The position numbers and the translations under genes are program-made. Below, one piece after another: positions 28,832 through 42,570 of a DNA stretch of 64,000 bases. Position 1 is the stretch's first letter. Every line of letters begins with the position of its first letter. The stretch is from Microbacterium kyungheense (lineage in GTDB: Bacteria; Actinomycetota; Actinomycetes; Actinomycetales; Microbacteriaceae): assembly GCF_006783905.1 (NCBI RefSeq), contig NZ_VFPE01000002.1:496001-560000 (forward strand). Direction: 5' to 3'. The notes under the pieces were generated by a model. The model made no database searches, was not told the origin of the DNA, and saw only the letters and a program-made list of their open reading frames with translations.

Positions 28832-28881
28832 GAGGATGCCGCGACCCGTGGCCCGTTGAGGGCCTGGGGCGCGGCATCCTC
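28832..28881 (+). terminator. typA terminator hairpin
   Basis: Arms GAGGATGCCGCG (28832-28843) and CGCGGCATCCTC (28870-28881), perfectly complementary, around a 26-base GC-rich loop, 7 bases after the typA stop. Confidence 0.65.
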
Positions 28882-28942
28882 GTCTCTGCGCCGCAGTCCA
28901 ATCGCGCACCGGCGGACCGCAGGGCATGGGGGCTGCCGTCGC

Positions 28943-28948
28943 TACGAT
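28943..28948 (+). promoter_or_regulatory. -10 box TACGAT for azlC (leaderless type)
   Basis: Ends 7 nt before the GTG at 28956, so transcription should start at or next to the start codon. Confidence 0.55.
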
Positions 28949-28955
28949 CGACCCC

Positions 28956-29714
28956 GTGACCCTCGATCCGCACTTCGACGATGCGCACGGCGCGGGCGAG
29001 GCTCGGCGGGCGGTGCGCGAGGCCCTCGGCGTCGCGCTCGCGACGAGCGCGTACGGCATCTCGTTCGGGGCTCTGGCGGTGGCCGCGGGGCTCGACGTCT
29101 GGCAGACGTGCGTGCTCAGCATCGTCATGTTCACCGGGGGATCGCAGTTCGCGTTCGTCGGCATCATCGGCGCCGGGGGACTGGCCGCGATCCCGGCCGC
29201 GCTCGCCTCGGCGGCGCTGTTGGGGGTGCGCAACATCGCCTACGGCATCCGCATGTCGCCCGTCATCGGGCCGGGATTCTGGCGACGGGCGGCGGCGGCG
29301 CAGTTCACGATCGACGAGTCGACGGCCGTCTCGCTGGCCCAGAAGACGCCGCGGGCGCGCACGCTCGGGTTCTGGGTGACCGGGCTCGGCATCTATGTCG
29401 GCTGGAACCTCTCGACCCTCGCGGGCGCGCTCCTGGGCGACGTGCTCGGCGATCCGCGCGTCTACGGACTGGATGCCGCGGCGGCGGCGGCGTTCCTGGC
29501 GCTGCTGTGGCCGCGCCTGCGCGCCCGCCAGCCGATCGTCGTGGGGGTCGCGGCGGCGGTCGTGGCGACCGTGCTGACGCCGGTGCTGATGCCCGGGCTC
29601 CCGGTCATCGTCGCTGCGCTGGTCGCGATCCTCGTGGGGTGGACGAACTGGCTCGGCCGCGAAGAGAGTGCCGCGGAGCCGGACGACGTAGCGGAGCGGG
29701 AGGGACTGCCGTGA
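28956..29714 (+). CDS. azlC: AzlC-family branched-chain amino acid exporter, large subunit
   Basis: 252 residues with about six TM helices. With AzlD it exports branched-chain amino acids or analogues. Family features: REALGVALATSAYGISFGALA, then FTGGSQFAFVGIIGAGG and LLGVRNIAYGIRMSP, then FTIDESTAVSL. I chose GTG 28956 over an ATG at 28926 because a TACGAT box ends 7 nt before the GTG, and the upstream residues fall in the promoter region. The stop overlaps the azlD start as GTGA. Confidence 0.87.
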   Translation: MTLDPHFDDAHGAGEARRAVREALGVALATSAYGISFGALAVAAGLDVWQTCVLSIVMFTGGSQFAFVGIIGAGGLAAIPAALASAALLGVRNIAYGIRMSPVIGPGFWRRAAAAQFTIDESTAVSLAQKTPRARTLGFWVTGLGIYVGWNLSTLAGALLGDVLGDPRVYGLDAAAAAAFLALLWPRLRARQPIVVGVAAAVVATVLTPVLMPGLPVIVAALVAILVGWTNWLGREESAAEPDDVAEREGLP

Positions 29715-30025
29715 CCATGTGGACCGCTGTGCTCGTGGCATCCATCGTCTGCGTCGCGCTGAAGACCGTCGGCTATCTGATCCCGCCGAAATGGGTCGAG
29801 GCTCCCCGCCCGATGCGCATCGCCGATCTGCTCACCGTGGCGCTGCTCTCAGCGCTCGTCGCCGTGCAGACGCTCGGTGCCGGTCAGGCCGTCGTGGTCG
29901 ACGCCCGCGTGCCCGCCGTGCTCGTCGCGGCCGGCCTTCTGCTGCTGCGGGCGCCGTTCCTCGTCGTCGTGGTCGCCGCCGCAGTGGTCGCGGCCCTGTT
30001 GCGCCTGTGGGGCTGGGCGGCCTGA
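29711..30025 (+). CDS. azlD: AzlD-family branched-chain amino acid transport small subunit
   Basis: 104 residues with about three to four TM helices: MWTAVLVASIVCVALKTVGY, LLTVALLSALVAVQTLG and a C-terminal hydrophobic run ending LLRLWGWAA. AzlD is the obligate small partner of AzlC. GTG at 29711 shares four bases with the azlC stop; the ATG at 29717 is an alternative two codons later. Confidence 0.87.
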   Translation: MTMWTAVLVASIVCVALKTVGYLIPPKWVEAPRPMRIADLLTVALLSALVAVQTLGAGQAVVVDARVPAVLVAAGLLLLRAPFLVVVVAAAVVAALLRLWGWAA

Positions 30026-30028
30026 GCC

Positions 30029-30034
30029 TAGACT
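30029..30034 (+). promoter_or_regulatory. -10 box TAGACT (leaderless type)
   Basis: Ends 6 nt before the GTG at 30041. It is identical to the boxes of the ferredoxin and dapE genes. Confidence 0.6.
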
Positions 30035-30040
30035 TGCCCG

Positions 30041-30457
30041 GTGAGTTTCTCGTGGTCTCGGGTCGGCACGTGGCTGGTCGCGTTCATCGTGGGCGCGGTG
30101 TACGGAGTGGCCGGCACGGTGGCCCAGGCGTACATGCTCGGCTGGTTCCCGCTCGGACTCGTGCTGGCCGTCATCGGCGTCGTGGCGCTCCTCGTCGCCG
30201 TGCGGCTGCTGACGGCCGACCGGTGGGCGGCGCTGGCCGCAGGACTCGGCGTCATGCTCGCGACGCTGGTGTTCTCGGGCGCCGGACCGGGTGGGTCCGT
30301 CGTCGTGCCGCAGGCGCCGGAGGGGCAGTTCAACCCCGGCCTGGTGTGGACCATCATCGTGCCGTTGGCGGCAGCCGTCGTGATCGCCTGGCCGGAGTCG
30401 CTCCCGCGCATGGCGTCGGCGCCGGCCGCGGCCGACGCGCCGCGCGACGCCGGCTGA
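30041..30457 (+). CDS. small integral membrane protein (DUF6113-like)
   Basis: 138 residues, function unknown. About four TM helices: VGTWLVAFIVGAVYGVAGTV, LGLVLAVIGVVALLVAVRLL, WAALAAGLGVMLATLVFSG and WTIIVPLAAAVVIAWP. A periplasmic loop with GPGGSVVVPQAPEGQFNPG lies between TM3 and TM4, and the tail is Ala-rich. I recall similar proteins beside the ferredoxin-dapC pair in actinobacteria as DUF6113; this assignment is from memory. Leaderless GTG start predicted. Confidence 0.7.
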   Translation: MSFSWSRVGTWLVAFIVGAVYGVAGTVAQAYMLGWFPLGLVLAVIGVVALLVAVRLLTADRWAALAAGLGVMLATLVFSGAGPGGSVVVPQAPEGQFNPGLVWTIIVPLAAAVVIAWPESLPRMASAPAAADAPRDAG

Positions 30458-30501
30458 TCCGGCTCCGCGGACGCACGGCCGAGCGATCGGTATGCCGCGG
30501 C

Positions 30502-30507
30502 TAGACT
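30502..30507 (+). promoter_or_regulatory. -10 box TAGACT for the ferredoxin-dapC operon (leaderless type)
   Basis: Ends 6 nt before the GTG at 30514. Confidence 0.6.
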
Positions 30508-30513
30508 GAACCC

Positions 30514-30834
30514 GTGACGTACGTGATCGCCCTTCCCTGCGTGGACGTCAAGGACCGCGCCTGCATCGACGAGTGTCCGGTGGACTGCATCTACGAGGGT
30601 GACCGGTCGCTGTACATCCACCCGGACGAGTGCGTGGACTGCGGCGCCTGCGAGCCGGTGTGCCCGGTCGAGGCGATCTACTACGAGGACGACCTGCCCG
30701 ACGAGTGGCAGGACTACTACAAGGCCAACGTCGAGTTCTTCGACGACATCGGCTCGCCCGGCGGCGCAGCCAAGGTCGGCGTGATCCACAAGGACCACCC
30801 GATCATCGAGGCCCTGCCCCCGCAGGAACACTGA
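30514..30834 (+). CDS. fdxA: 7Fe-type ferredoxin
   Basis: 106 residues, standard for the FdxA/FdxC group ([3Fe-4S] plus [4Fe-4S]). The cysteine pattern has a first cluster region in CVDVKDRACIDECPVDC and a second, CVDCGACEPVCPVEAIY. Small electron carrier, probably for P450 or other redox enzymes. Followed after one base by dapC; the same ferredoxin-dapC neighbourhood occurs in M. tuberculosis (Rv1177-Rv1178, from memory). Confidence 0.95.
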   Translation: MTYVIALPCVDVKDRACIDECPVDCIYEGDRSLYIHPDECVDCGACEPVCPVEAIYYEDDLPDEWQDYYKANVEFFDDIGSPGGAAKVGVIHKDHPIIEALPPQEH

Positions 30835-30835
30835 C

Positions 30836-31957
30836 GTGGGGGTCGCCGACCTCGCCGACTACCCCTGGGACGCCGTGGCGCCGTACGCTGCGCGCGCCCG
30901 CTCCCACCGCGACGGGCTCGTCGACCTCTCGATCGGATCTCCCGTCGACCCGACTCCGGCCGTCGTCGCGGACGCGCTGCGCGCGGCGACCGATGCGCAC
31001 GCCTATCCGCAGACGATGGGCACCCCGGGGCTGCGGGACGCGATCGCGCGCTGGTTCGAGCGTCGCCGCGGAGTGCCGGGCCTGACGCCGGAACATGTGC
31101 TGCCGACGGTCGGCTCGAAGGAACTCGTCGCGCTCCTGCCGCTCCTGCTGGGTCTCGGTCCGGGCGACGTCGTCGTGCATCCGCGGGCGGCCTATCCGAC
31201 GTACGAAGTCGGCGCGCGACTCGTCGGCGCCACGCCGTTCGCCTCGGACGATCCCGCCGAGTGGCCGGACGCCACCAGGCTGGTGTGGGTCAACTCTCCC
31301 GGCAACCCCGACGGCCGGATCCTCGACGTCGACGCGCTGCGCGCGGCCGCGGCCCGCGCCCGCGAGCTCGGGGCGGTCCTCGCCTCGGACGAGTGCTACG
31401 CCGAGCTCGGCTGGGATGCCCCGTGGGACGACGAGCCCGTGCCGTCGGCGCTGGACCCGCGCGTGACGGACGGCGACGTGAGCGGCATCCTCTCGGTCTA
31501 TTCGCTGAGCAAGCAGTCGAATCTTGCCGGCTACCGTGCGGCGTTCCTGGCCGGCGACCCCGCCGTCGTGGCGCGGCTGCTGACCGCCCGCAAGCATCTC
31601 GGCCTCATGCTGCCGCTGCCGGTCCAGGCGGCCATGGCGGCGGCACTCGACGACGACGCGCACGTGGCGGCGCAGCGTGAGCTGTACCGGCGGCGGCGCG
31701 AGGTCCTCAAGCCCGCGGTCGAGGCGGCGGGCTTCCATATCGACGGCTCCGAGGGCGGCCTCTACCTGTGGGCGACGGAGGGGCGCGATGCGTGGGAGAG
31801 CCTCGGGCGCCTCGCCGATCTCGGCATCCTCGCGGGGCCGGGGCATTTCTACGGCACGCACTTCCCGCAGCACGTGCGGCTGTCGCTCACCGCGACCGAC
31901 GAGCGCATCGCCGCGGCGGCCGAGCGCCTGCGGGCGGTCTCGGTGCTCCAGGACTGA
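30836..31957 (+). CDS. dapC: N-succinyldiaminopimelate aminotransferase
   Basis: 373-residue class I/II PLP aminotransferase. It transfers an amino group from glutamate to succinyl-keto-aminopimelate in meso-diaminopimelate/lysine synthesis. Motifs: LVDLSIGSPVDPTP, then VNSPGNPDGR and LASDECYAELGWD, and the PLP lysine in SVYSLSKQSNLAGYRAAF. The ferredoxin-dapC context and the presence of dapD and dapE in the window favour DapC over other aminotransferases. GTG start one base after the ferredoxin stop, so co-transcribed. Confidence 0.9.
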   Translation: MGVADLADYPWDAVAPYAARARSHRDGLVDLSIGSPVDPTPAVVADALRAATDAHAYPQTMGTPGLRDAIARWFERRRGVPGLTPEHVLPTVGSKELVALLPLLLGLGPGDVVVHPRAAYPTYEVGARLVGATPFASDDPAEWPDATRLVWVNSPGNPDGRILDVDALRAAAARARELGAVLASDECYAELGWDAPWDDEPVPSALDPRVTDGDVSGILSVYSLSKQSNLAGYRAAFLAGDPAVVARLLTARKHLGLMLPLPVQAAMAAALDDDAHVAAQRELYRRRREVLKPAVEAAGFHIDGSEGGLYLWATEGRDAWESLGRLADLGILAGPGHFYGTHFPQHVRLSLTATDERIAAAAERLRAVSVLQD

Positions 31958-32142
31958 GGATTCCTCCATTGGATGCCTCGTCCCTTTGGCTGTGTCAGCG
32001 ATAGGCGTGACAGCGGACTAGGCTGTAGGACGCGGCGACGCGGCATCCCCCGTCCCGTATCTCCGTCCTGAGGCAGAAGCCGTCGGCATCGCCCAGGACA
32101 GGACGACACCCCCGGCACGACCAGAAATCGCGAGGAGGCGCC

Positions 32143-33441
32143 GTGAGCGACGCGGGCACCCAGCAGGAGAAGGCCACCCTCACGATCGGTGATACCACCG
32201 CCGAGTTCCCGCTGCTGCGGGGCACCGACGGCACGCCGAGCGTGGACTTCTCCACCTTCACCCGCCAGACCGGCCACACCGCCCTCGACTACGGCTTCGT
32301 GAACACGGCGGCGACCAAGTCCGCCATCACGTACATCGACGGCGACCAGGGCATCCTGCGGTACCGGGGCTACCCGATCGAGCAGCTGGCCAAGAACAGC
32401 ACGTACCTCGAGGTCGCGTGGCTGCTCATCTACGGCGAGCTGCCGACCGCGGACGAACTGGCGGAGTTCGACGAGAAGATCCGTCGGCACACGCTGCTGC
32501 ACGAGGACCTCAAGCGGTTCTTCTCGGCGCTGCCGCACACGGCGCACCCGATGTCGGTGCTGTCATCGGCCGTCTCGGCGCTCTCGACGTACTACGAGCA
32601 CCAGTCCGACCCGAACAACCCCGAGCACGTCGAGCTCAACACGATCCGCATGCTCGCGAAGCTGCCGGTGATCGCGGCGTACGCCCACAAGAAGAGCATC
32701 GGTCAGGCGTTCCTGTACCCCGACAACTCGCTCGGGTTCGTCGACAACTTCCTGAAGCTCAACTTCGGCGTGCTGTCCGAGGTGTACGACGTCGACCCCG
32801 TCATGTCGCGCGCGCTAGAGCGCCTGCTCATCCTCCACGAGGACCACGAGCAGAACGCCTCGACGTCGACGGTGCGCCTGGTGGGCTCGACCGGGGCCAA
32901 CCAGTTCTCGTCGATCTCGGCCGGCATCAACGCGCTCTATGGTCCGCTGCACGGCGGCGCCAACGAGGCCGTGCTCGACATGCTGGCCCGCATCCGCGAC
33001 TCGGGAGAGAGCGTGCAGCGCTTCGTCGAGCGCGTGAAGAACAAAGAGGACGGGGTGAAGCTCATGGGCTTCGGCCACCGCGTCTACAAGAACTACGACC
33101 CGCGCGCGAAACTCGTCAAGGAGTCGGCAGACGAGGTGCTGGCCGCCCTCGGCGTCAGCGACCCGCTGCTCGACCTCGCCAAGGAGCTGGAAGAGATCGC
33201 GCTCAACGACGCGTACTTCCAGGACCGCCGGCTGTATCCGAACGTCGACTTCTACACGGGTGTGATCTACAAGGCGATGGGCTTCCCGACGCGCATGTTC
33301 ACGGTGCTGTTCGCGATCGGCCGCCTGCCCGGCTGGCTGGCGCAGTGGCGCGAGGCCGCGAGCGACCCGCAGACCAAGATCGGCCGCCCGCAGCAGCTGT
33401 ACATCGGCGCCCCCGAGCGCACGTATCCCGGTCTCGCCTGA
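32143..33441 (+). CDS. gltA: citrate synthase (housekeeping)
   Basis: 432 residues, the large hexameric Gram-negative-like type. First TCA step: oxaloacetate plus acetyl-CoA to citrate. All catalytic residues are present: His in YGPLHGGANEAV, His in KLMGFGHRVYKNYDPR and Asp in YPNVDFYTGVIY. N-terminal beta-rich segment (ATLTIGDTTAEFPLLRGTDG) typical of this type. GTG start preceded by GAGGAGG at 4 nt. The 185-base upstream region (31958-32142) holds a possible -10 (TAGGCT, 32019-32024) but no clear -35. It should be the true citrate synthase, in contrast to the two paralogues at 53474 and 54769. Confidence 0.97.
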   Translation: MSDAGTQQEKATLTIGDTTAEFPLLRGTDGTPSVDFSTFTRQTGHTALDYGFVNTAATKSAITYIDGDQGILRYRGYPIEQLAKNSTYLEVAWLLIYGELPTADELAEFDEKIRRHTLLHEDLKRFFSALPHTAHPMSVLSSAVSALSTYYEHQSDPNNPEHVELNTIRMLAKLPVIAAYAHKKSIGQAFLYPDNSLGFVDNFLKLNFGVLSEVYDVDPVMSRALERLLILHEDHEQNASTSTVRLVGSTGANQFSSISAGINALYGPLHGGANEAVLDMLARIRDSGESVQRFVERVKNKEDGVKLMGFGHRVYKNYDPRAKLVKESADEVLAALGVSDPLLDLAKELEEIALNDAYFQDRRLYPNVDFYTGVIYKAMGFPTRMFTVLFAIGRLPGWLAQWREAASDPQTKIGRPQQLYIGAPERTYPGLA

Positions 33442-33457
33442 GACCGGAACGACGGAT

Positions 33458-33479
33458 GCCGCACCCCGAGGGGTGCGGC
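33458..33479 (+). terminator. gltA terminator hairpin
   Basis: GCCGCACCCC / GGGGTGCGGC with a GA loop, 16 bases after the stop. A second long imperfect hairpin (33484-33540; core CGCAGCGC / GCGCTGCG, outer CCCACGC / GCGTGGG) follows between the two convergent genes and may stop transcription from the MFS side. Confidence 0.7.
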
Positions 33480-33576
33480 TGGGCCCACGCGCCCGGAGGC
33501 TCCGCGCAGCGCGCCAGCGCTGCGTGGAGGGGGCGTGGGGACCGTCGTTCGTGAGGCGCTTCGCCGAGGTGAGGCG

Positions 33577-35016
33577 TCAGGCGGCCTCGGCGAAGGCCGG
33601 CGACTCGTCGGCGGTCTCGAGCGGGCGCGCGGTGGCGGCATCCACCCGACGCGGGCGCACGGCGAGCACGATGACGGCTGCCACGACCGCCGCCCCCGCG
33701 ATGGTCAGCCACGCCAGGGTGTAGCTGTCGAATCCGGGCTCGTCGCCGGGGGCGACCGAGCCGAACACGACGGCCGTCGTGAACGCCGAGCCGATCGCGG
33801 ACCCGATCGTGCGCAGATTCGCGTTGACCCCCGTGGCGATGCCGGTGCGGTCGGCGGGGACGCTCTCGACGATGATGCTCGCCGCGGACGCGTAAGCCAG
33901 TCCGATCCCGAGCCCGAACACGCCGCCGGCGATCGCGATCGTGATCAGGGCGGTGTGCTCGGCGACGGCGAGGACGACGCCGCCGGCCATGAGGAGCGCG
34001 CCGAGCGCCATCATCACGCGCAGCGGCACGACGCGGGCGATCGCGCCGGCCGCGAAGCCGACGGCGGACATGCCCACGAGCAGCGGCAGCAGCGCGATCC
34101 CGGCGGCCTGCACCGTCAGGCCGAGGCCCCAGCCGGAGCTGACCGGTGTCTCGAGGAACTGGGGCAGGTAGCCCCAGAATCCGAAGGCCGCGACGCCGAT
34201 GAGCAGGGCAGCGGCGTTGACCGGCCAGATGGCGCGCGCCGCCATGAGGCGCAGGTCGACGAGCGGGCTGTCGGAGCGCAGCTCCGAGACGACCCACGCG
34301 GCCATCAGGATCACGGCGGCGGCGAACAGGCCGAGCGTCGCGGGCGAGGTCCAGCCCCATCGGGCGCCGGAGCTGAGCGGCACGAGCAGGGCGATGAGCC
34401 ACCCCGACAGCAGGAGCGCCGACAGCGCGTTGACGCGGCCCTCGGCGCGCGCGCCGGATCGGGGGACGAGGGTGACGGTCAGCACGATCCCCGCGACGGC
34501 CGCGATGAACGGCACCGCGAAGATGCCGTGCCAGCCCAGGAGTGCGGCCAGCGGCCCGGCGAGCACGCTGCCCGCGGCGCCGCCGATGCCGATGATCGCA
34601 CTGGTGGCGCCGATCGCGCCGGTGAGGCGCTCGCGCGGCATGACGTCGCGAAGCAGGCCGAAGGCGAGCGGGAAGAGCGCGCCGCCCACGCCCTGCAGCA
34701 CACGGGCGAGGATGAGCACGGGCAGGTTCGCCGCGAACGAGGCGATGATGTCGCCGAGCGCGACGACGCCGATCACGACGAGGAACGTGTTGCGACGGCC
34801 GCGCAGGTCGCCGATGCGGCCGAGCAGGGGAGTGGCGACGGCGGCGGCGATGAGCCACGCCGTGTTGGTCCAAGATGCCGCGTCCGCCGTCACCCCGAAG
34901 TCCGAGGCGATGAGCGGTATGACGGGGATGACGAGGTTCTGAAGGAGCGCGAGCGAGGCGACGCTGATCGCGATCGCCGCGAACGCCGCGCGGGACGAAG
35001 GGGTGGAGGTGGGCAT
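33577..35016 (-). CDS. MFS transporter, DHA2-like drug:proton antiporter
   Basis: 479 residues, about 14 TM helices. Major-facilitator signatures: LLGRIGDLRGRRNTFLV in loop 2-3, the motif-C-like GATSAIIGIGGAAGSVLAGPL of antiporters, and RLQGVGG-type ARVLQGVGGALFPLAFG. VNANLRTIGSAIGSAF is typical of DHA2 exporters. Divergent from a TetR gene with two palindromic sites between, so probably induced by its own substrate through that regulator. Substrate unknown. Confidence 0.92.
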   Translation of the reverse strand: MPTSTPSSRAAFAAIAISVASLALLQNLVIPVIPLIASDFGVTADAASWTNTAWLIAAAVATPLLGRIGDLRGRRNTFLVVIGVVALGDIIASFAANLPVLILARVLQGVGGALFPLAFGLLRDVMPRERLTGAIGATSAIIGIGGAAGSVLAGPLAALLGWHGIFAVPFIAAVAGIVLTVTLVPRSGARAEGRVNALSALLLSGWLIALLVPLSSGARWGWTSPATLGLFAAAVILMAAWVVSELRSDSPLVDLRLMAARAIWPVNAAALLIGVAAFGFWGYLPQFLETPVSSGWGLGLTVQAAGIALLPLLVGMSAVGFAAGAIARVVPLRVMMALGALLMAGGVVLAVAEHTALITIAIAGGVFGLGIGLAYASAASIIVESVPADRTGIATGVNANLRTIGSAIGSAFTTAVVFGSVAPGDEPGFDSYTLAWLTIAGAAVVAAVIVLAVRPRRVDAATARPLETADESPAFAEAA

Positions 35017-35063
35017 CGACGGGCCTTCCGATGGGTGCGGATCCGATGAATGCGGAGTAAAGT

Positions 35064-35122
35064 GGAGGTGGGTCTCCGAACGGAGGTTGCCTCCGCTTAG
35101 ACATTAGCGGAGGGTGCCTCCG
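35064..35122. promoter_or_regulatory. two palindromic operators for the adjacent TetR regulator
   Basis: CGGAGGTTGCCTCCG (35081-35095) and CGGAGGGTGCCTCCG (35108-35122) are copies of CGGAGG-nTG-CCTCCG, 27 bases apart. A degenerate third half-pair GGAGgtgggtCTCC lies at 35064-35077. They sit between the divergent MFS (start 35016) and TetR (start 35174) genes. Confidence 0.75.
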
Positions 35123-35173
35123 TTTCGCAAACCACTGTTTTCCGTCCATGTTTCGCCCACCGGAGGTCACGAG

Positions 35174-35743
35174 ATGCCCGTCGCCGAGCGGATCTCCGCG
35201 CTCGAGTCGCGCCGACCGCAGCGCGCGGACGCCGCGCGCAACTTCGACGCCCTCGTCGCCGCCGGCCGCGAGGCCTTCGCCGAGCAGGGCTCGGCGGCCT
35301 CGCTCGAAGACATCGCGCGACGTGCCGGCGTCGGCATCGGGACGCTGTACCGCAACTTCCCGACGCGGGACGATCTCATCGAGACGCTGTACCTCGGCGA
35401 GGTCGATGCACTCGTCCGCGCCGCGGACGAGGTCTCGGACCTCGAACCCTGGGACGCGCTGCGGGCCTGGCTCGACCGATTCGTCGCCTACGTGGGCACC
35501 AAGCATGCGCTGCTGGAGGGACTGAACCGCCGGTCGCCGGTGCTGGCGGAGTGCCGCACGATCATGTTCGCGGCCGGCGAGCCGCTGCTGGTCCGTGCTC
35601 AGGAGGCAGGAGAGGTCGTGCCCGACGTCACGATCGGCGATGTCGTGAAGCTGGTGTCGGGTGTCGCGGCCGTCGCGTCGTTCGACGACGACGCGCAGCG
35701 CAGGCGAGTGCTGAATCTCGCCGTCAACGCCATCCGCCGCTGA
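35174..35743 (+). CDS. TetR-family transcriptional repressor
   Basis: 189 residues. The N-terminal HTH covers about residues 15-65: AARNFDALVAAGREAFAEQG, SLEDIARRAGVGIGTLYRNF with the recognition helix, and PTRDDLIETLYLGE. The C-terminal ligand domain is helical. GGAGG about 9 nt before the ATG at 35174. Divergent from the MFS exporter; it probably controls both genes through the two palindromes at 35081-35122. An in-frame start at 35114 would place coding over an operator and is unlikely. Confidence 0.93.
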   Translation: MPVAERISALESRRPQRADAARNFDALVAAGREAFAEQGSAASLEDIARRAGVGIGTLYRNFPTRDDLIETLYLGEVDALVRAADEVSDLEPWDALRAWLDRFVAYVGTKHALLEGLNRRSPVLAECRTIMFAAGEPLLVRAQEAGEVVPDVTIGDVVKLVSGVAAVASFDDDAQRRRVLNLAVNAIRR

Positions 35744-35751
35744 TACGAAGC

Positions 35752-35777
35752 GGGCCGCCGGCTCGCGCCGACGGCCC
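35752..35777. terminator. shared hairpin between convergent tetR and dapD
   Basis: GGGCCGCCGGC (35752-35762) pairs with GCCGACGGCCC (35767-35777), one mismatch, loop TCGC. It fills the 45-base convergent gap and could terminate both genes. Confidence 0.55.
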
Positions 35778-35788
35778 TCCCGGACACC

Positions 35789-36745
35789 TCAGGCGTGCAG
35801 CGCCTCGTTGAGGGTGACGCCCACACCTGCGCGACGCACGGCCTCGACAGCTCCGCTCAGCGAGTTGCGACGGAACAGCAGCCCGTCGCGCCCGGAGAGA
35901 TCGGCTCCCTTGGCGGTCGTGGGCGAACCGTCGGCACGGCGCGGCTCGTCGGGCAGCACGACCTTCGTGCCCGCCGTGAGGTAGAGACCCGCTTCGACGA
36001 CGCAGTCGTCGCCGAGCGAGATGCCGATGCCCGCGTTGGCTCCGAGGAGGGTGCGCGCGCCGACCGACACCTTGTGCGTGCCGCCGCCCGAGAGAGTGCC
36101 CATGATCGAGGCGCCGCCGCCGATGTCGCTGCCGTCGCCGACGACGACGCCCTGGGAGATGCGTCCCTCCACCATGCTCTGGCCGAGCGTGCCGGCGTTG
36201 AAGTTGACGAAGCCCTCGTGCATCACGGTGGTACCCGGAGACAGGTACGCGCCGAGGCGCACGCGGGAGGCATCCGCGATCCGCACGCCGGGAGGCGTGA
36301 CGTAGTCGAGCAGACGCGGGAACTTGTCGAGGCCCTGCACCTGGATGCCCTCGCGCGCGAGGAACGGGCGAAGCCGGGTCAGGGCGTCGGGGTGGACGGG
36401 GCCGGCAGTCGTCCATGCCACGTTCGGCAGGTGCCCGAAGATGCCGTCGAGGTTGACGGTGTTCGGCGCTGCGAGACGATGCGAGAGCGCATGCAGGCGG
36501 AGATAGGCGTCGGAGGTGGAAGCCGGGGCGGCATCGAGGTCGATCTCGAGCGTCACGATCTCGACCTCCACCGATCGCCGCGCGTCCGGCACAGCGAGCC
36601 GGTCGAGCTCGTCGGGCGGCAGCTGCGGGTCGTACCCGAGCGGGATCCGTCCCGCAGCGGGGGAGGGGAACCACGTGTCGAGCACGGTCCCGTCGTCGGC
36701 GATCGTGGCGAGGCCGGCGCCCCACACCCAGCGTTCTTCGGTCAT
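35789..36745 (-). CDS. dapD: 2,3,4,5-tetrahydropyridine-2,6-dicarboxylate N-succinyltransferase
   Basis: 318 residues, the actinobacterial DapD type. Succinylates tetrahydrodipicolinate in lysine/diaminopimelate synthesis. The left-handed beta-helix repeats are visible from about residue 150: [75 protein letters not shown]. The N-terminal domain ends near NVAWTTAGP. Start at 36745 ([14 protein letters not shown]). The rrn operon begins 210 bases away on the opposite strand; dapE lies beyond it. Confidence 0.95.
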   Translation of the reverse strand: MTEERWVWGAGLATIADDGTVLDTWFPSPAAGRIPLGYDPQLPPDELDRLAVPDARRSVEVEIVTLEIDLDAAPASTSDAYLRLHALSHRLAAPNTVNLDGIFGHLPNVAWTTAGPVHPDALTRLRPFLAREGIQVQGLDKFPRLLDYVTPPGVRIADASRVRLGAYLSPGTTVMHEGFVNFNAGTLGQSMVEGRISQGVVVGDGSDIGGGASIMGTLSGGGTHKVSVGARTLLGANAGIGISLGDDCVVEAGLYLTAGTKVVLPDEPRRADGSPTTAKGADLSGRDGLLFRRNSLSGAVEAVRRAGVGVTLNEALHA

Positions 36746-36955
36746 GTCCTCCACGGTAGCGCGGCGCCTCTCGGGCTGCCGCTCGCGGGCTCTTCGCCGA
36801 CACCGCGACGGCGACACGCCCGGGATGCGCGCTCGATTCGACGCCCCGCCGGGATCCACGTAGAGTTCTTGTTGTTCGCCCCAAAGGGTAGAGCCGCGGA
36901 CCGGAAGGTCCCGCTCCCCTCAAGCTGCGAACAGCCCCATCTGATCCCCAGCCGT
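36746..36955. other. intergenic region between dapD and the rrn promoter
   Basis: 210 bases between divergent dapD and the rRNA operon. It should hold the dapD promoter on the minus strand and any upstream activating sequence of the rRNA promoter on the plus strand. I see no gene or clear repeat in it. Confidence 0.5.
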
Positions 36956-36985
36956 TTGGTTGGCCGGCCGGTTTCGGTCTAAGAT
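36956..36985 (+). promoter_or_regulatory. rRNA operon promoter
   Basis: -35 TTGGTT (36956-36961), 18-nt spacer, -10 TAAGAT (36980-36985), with G's at the expected start. The transcript would have a leader of roughly 290 nt before 16S rRNA. Confidence 0.65.
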
Positions 36986-37102
36986 GGGTATCTTCCACTC
37001 CGAGAGCTGTGTGTCACGCTGTGACCCGTGGTGAAGGGAGTGCGAGAGCAGAGAAGTTGCCCTTGGCGACGGTCGAGAGACCCGGTCCTTGGTGCGTCTG
37101 AT

Positions 37103-37136
37103 CTTTGAGAACTCAACAGCGTGCACTTGTCAAATG
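37103..37136 (+). promoter_or_regulatory. rrn leader box and 5' arm of the 16S processing stem
   Basis: CTTTGAGAACTCAACAGCGTGC (split here: CTTTGAGAACT then CAACAGCGTGC) matches the conserved actinobacterial rRNA leader element. Its first 11 bases recur before 23S at 39088-39098. Next, TGTCAAATG (37128-37136) is complementary to CATTTGACA (38883-38891) after 16S, giving an RNase III-type stem. The region up to 37283 is T-rich and A+T-rich for this genome and holds no gene. Confidence 0.65.
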
Positions 37137-37283
37137 CCAATTTTTTTCTCTGTCGACCACGTTTGTGGTTGGTGGGGGTCTTTTTTGGATCAATTCATGG
37201 ATGTCAGTTTGATATTCGTTTTTGGTCATGGTTGAACTCGCTGGCTGGTGGTCGTTTTTCCCGATCCTGGTTGGCATCATTTT

Positions 37284-42328
<5,045 letters not shown>

Positions 42329-42442
42329 ATTCCCCCACTGCGGGGTGAGAATGCTCGCGTCCACTGAGTGGTTCCCGATGTACGGTCGGGAACACAACAA
42401 AACACAGACTTTTGTTATGTGACAACCTGAAACATCGAAAGA
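42329..42442 (+). other. 23S-5S spacer with the 3' arm of the 23S processing stem
   Basis: ATGCTCGCGTCCACTG (42351-42366) is the exact reverse complement of 39102-39117 before 23S: a 16-bp stem enclosing the whole 23S rRNA. It is followed by a small hairpin GTTCCCGA / TCGGGAAC (42371-42378, 42386-42393). Confidence 0.8.
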
Positions 42443-42561
42443 GTTTCGGCGGCCATAGCGAGAGGGAAACGCCCGGTCCCATTCCGAACCCGGAAGCTAA
42501 GCCTCTCAGCGCCGATGGTACTGCAGGGGGGACCCTGTGGGAGAGTAGGACACCGCCGGAC
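42443..42561 (+). rRNA. rrf: 5S ribosomal RNA
   Basis: About 119 nt. The terminal stem GTTTCGGCGG pairs with CCGCCGGAC. Internal conserved CCCGGTCCCATTCCGAACCC and GGGAGAGTAGG are present. Confidence 0.97.
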
Positions 42562-42570
42562 ACCCATTCA

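Noticed and set aside
31986..32024. -35 (TTGGCT) and -10 (TAGGCT) pair for gltA
   Set aside because: The spacing is 27 bases, too long for a standard promoter; only the -10 is mentioned as possible.
33428..33447. GGTCTC/GAGACC hairpin at the gltA stop as a third copy of repeat P
   Set aside because: It is only an 8-bp stem without the nested second stem or shared loop flanks; probably chance.
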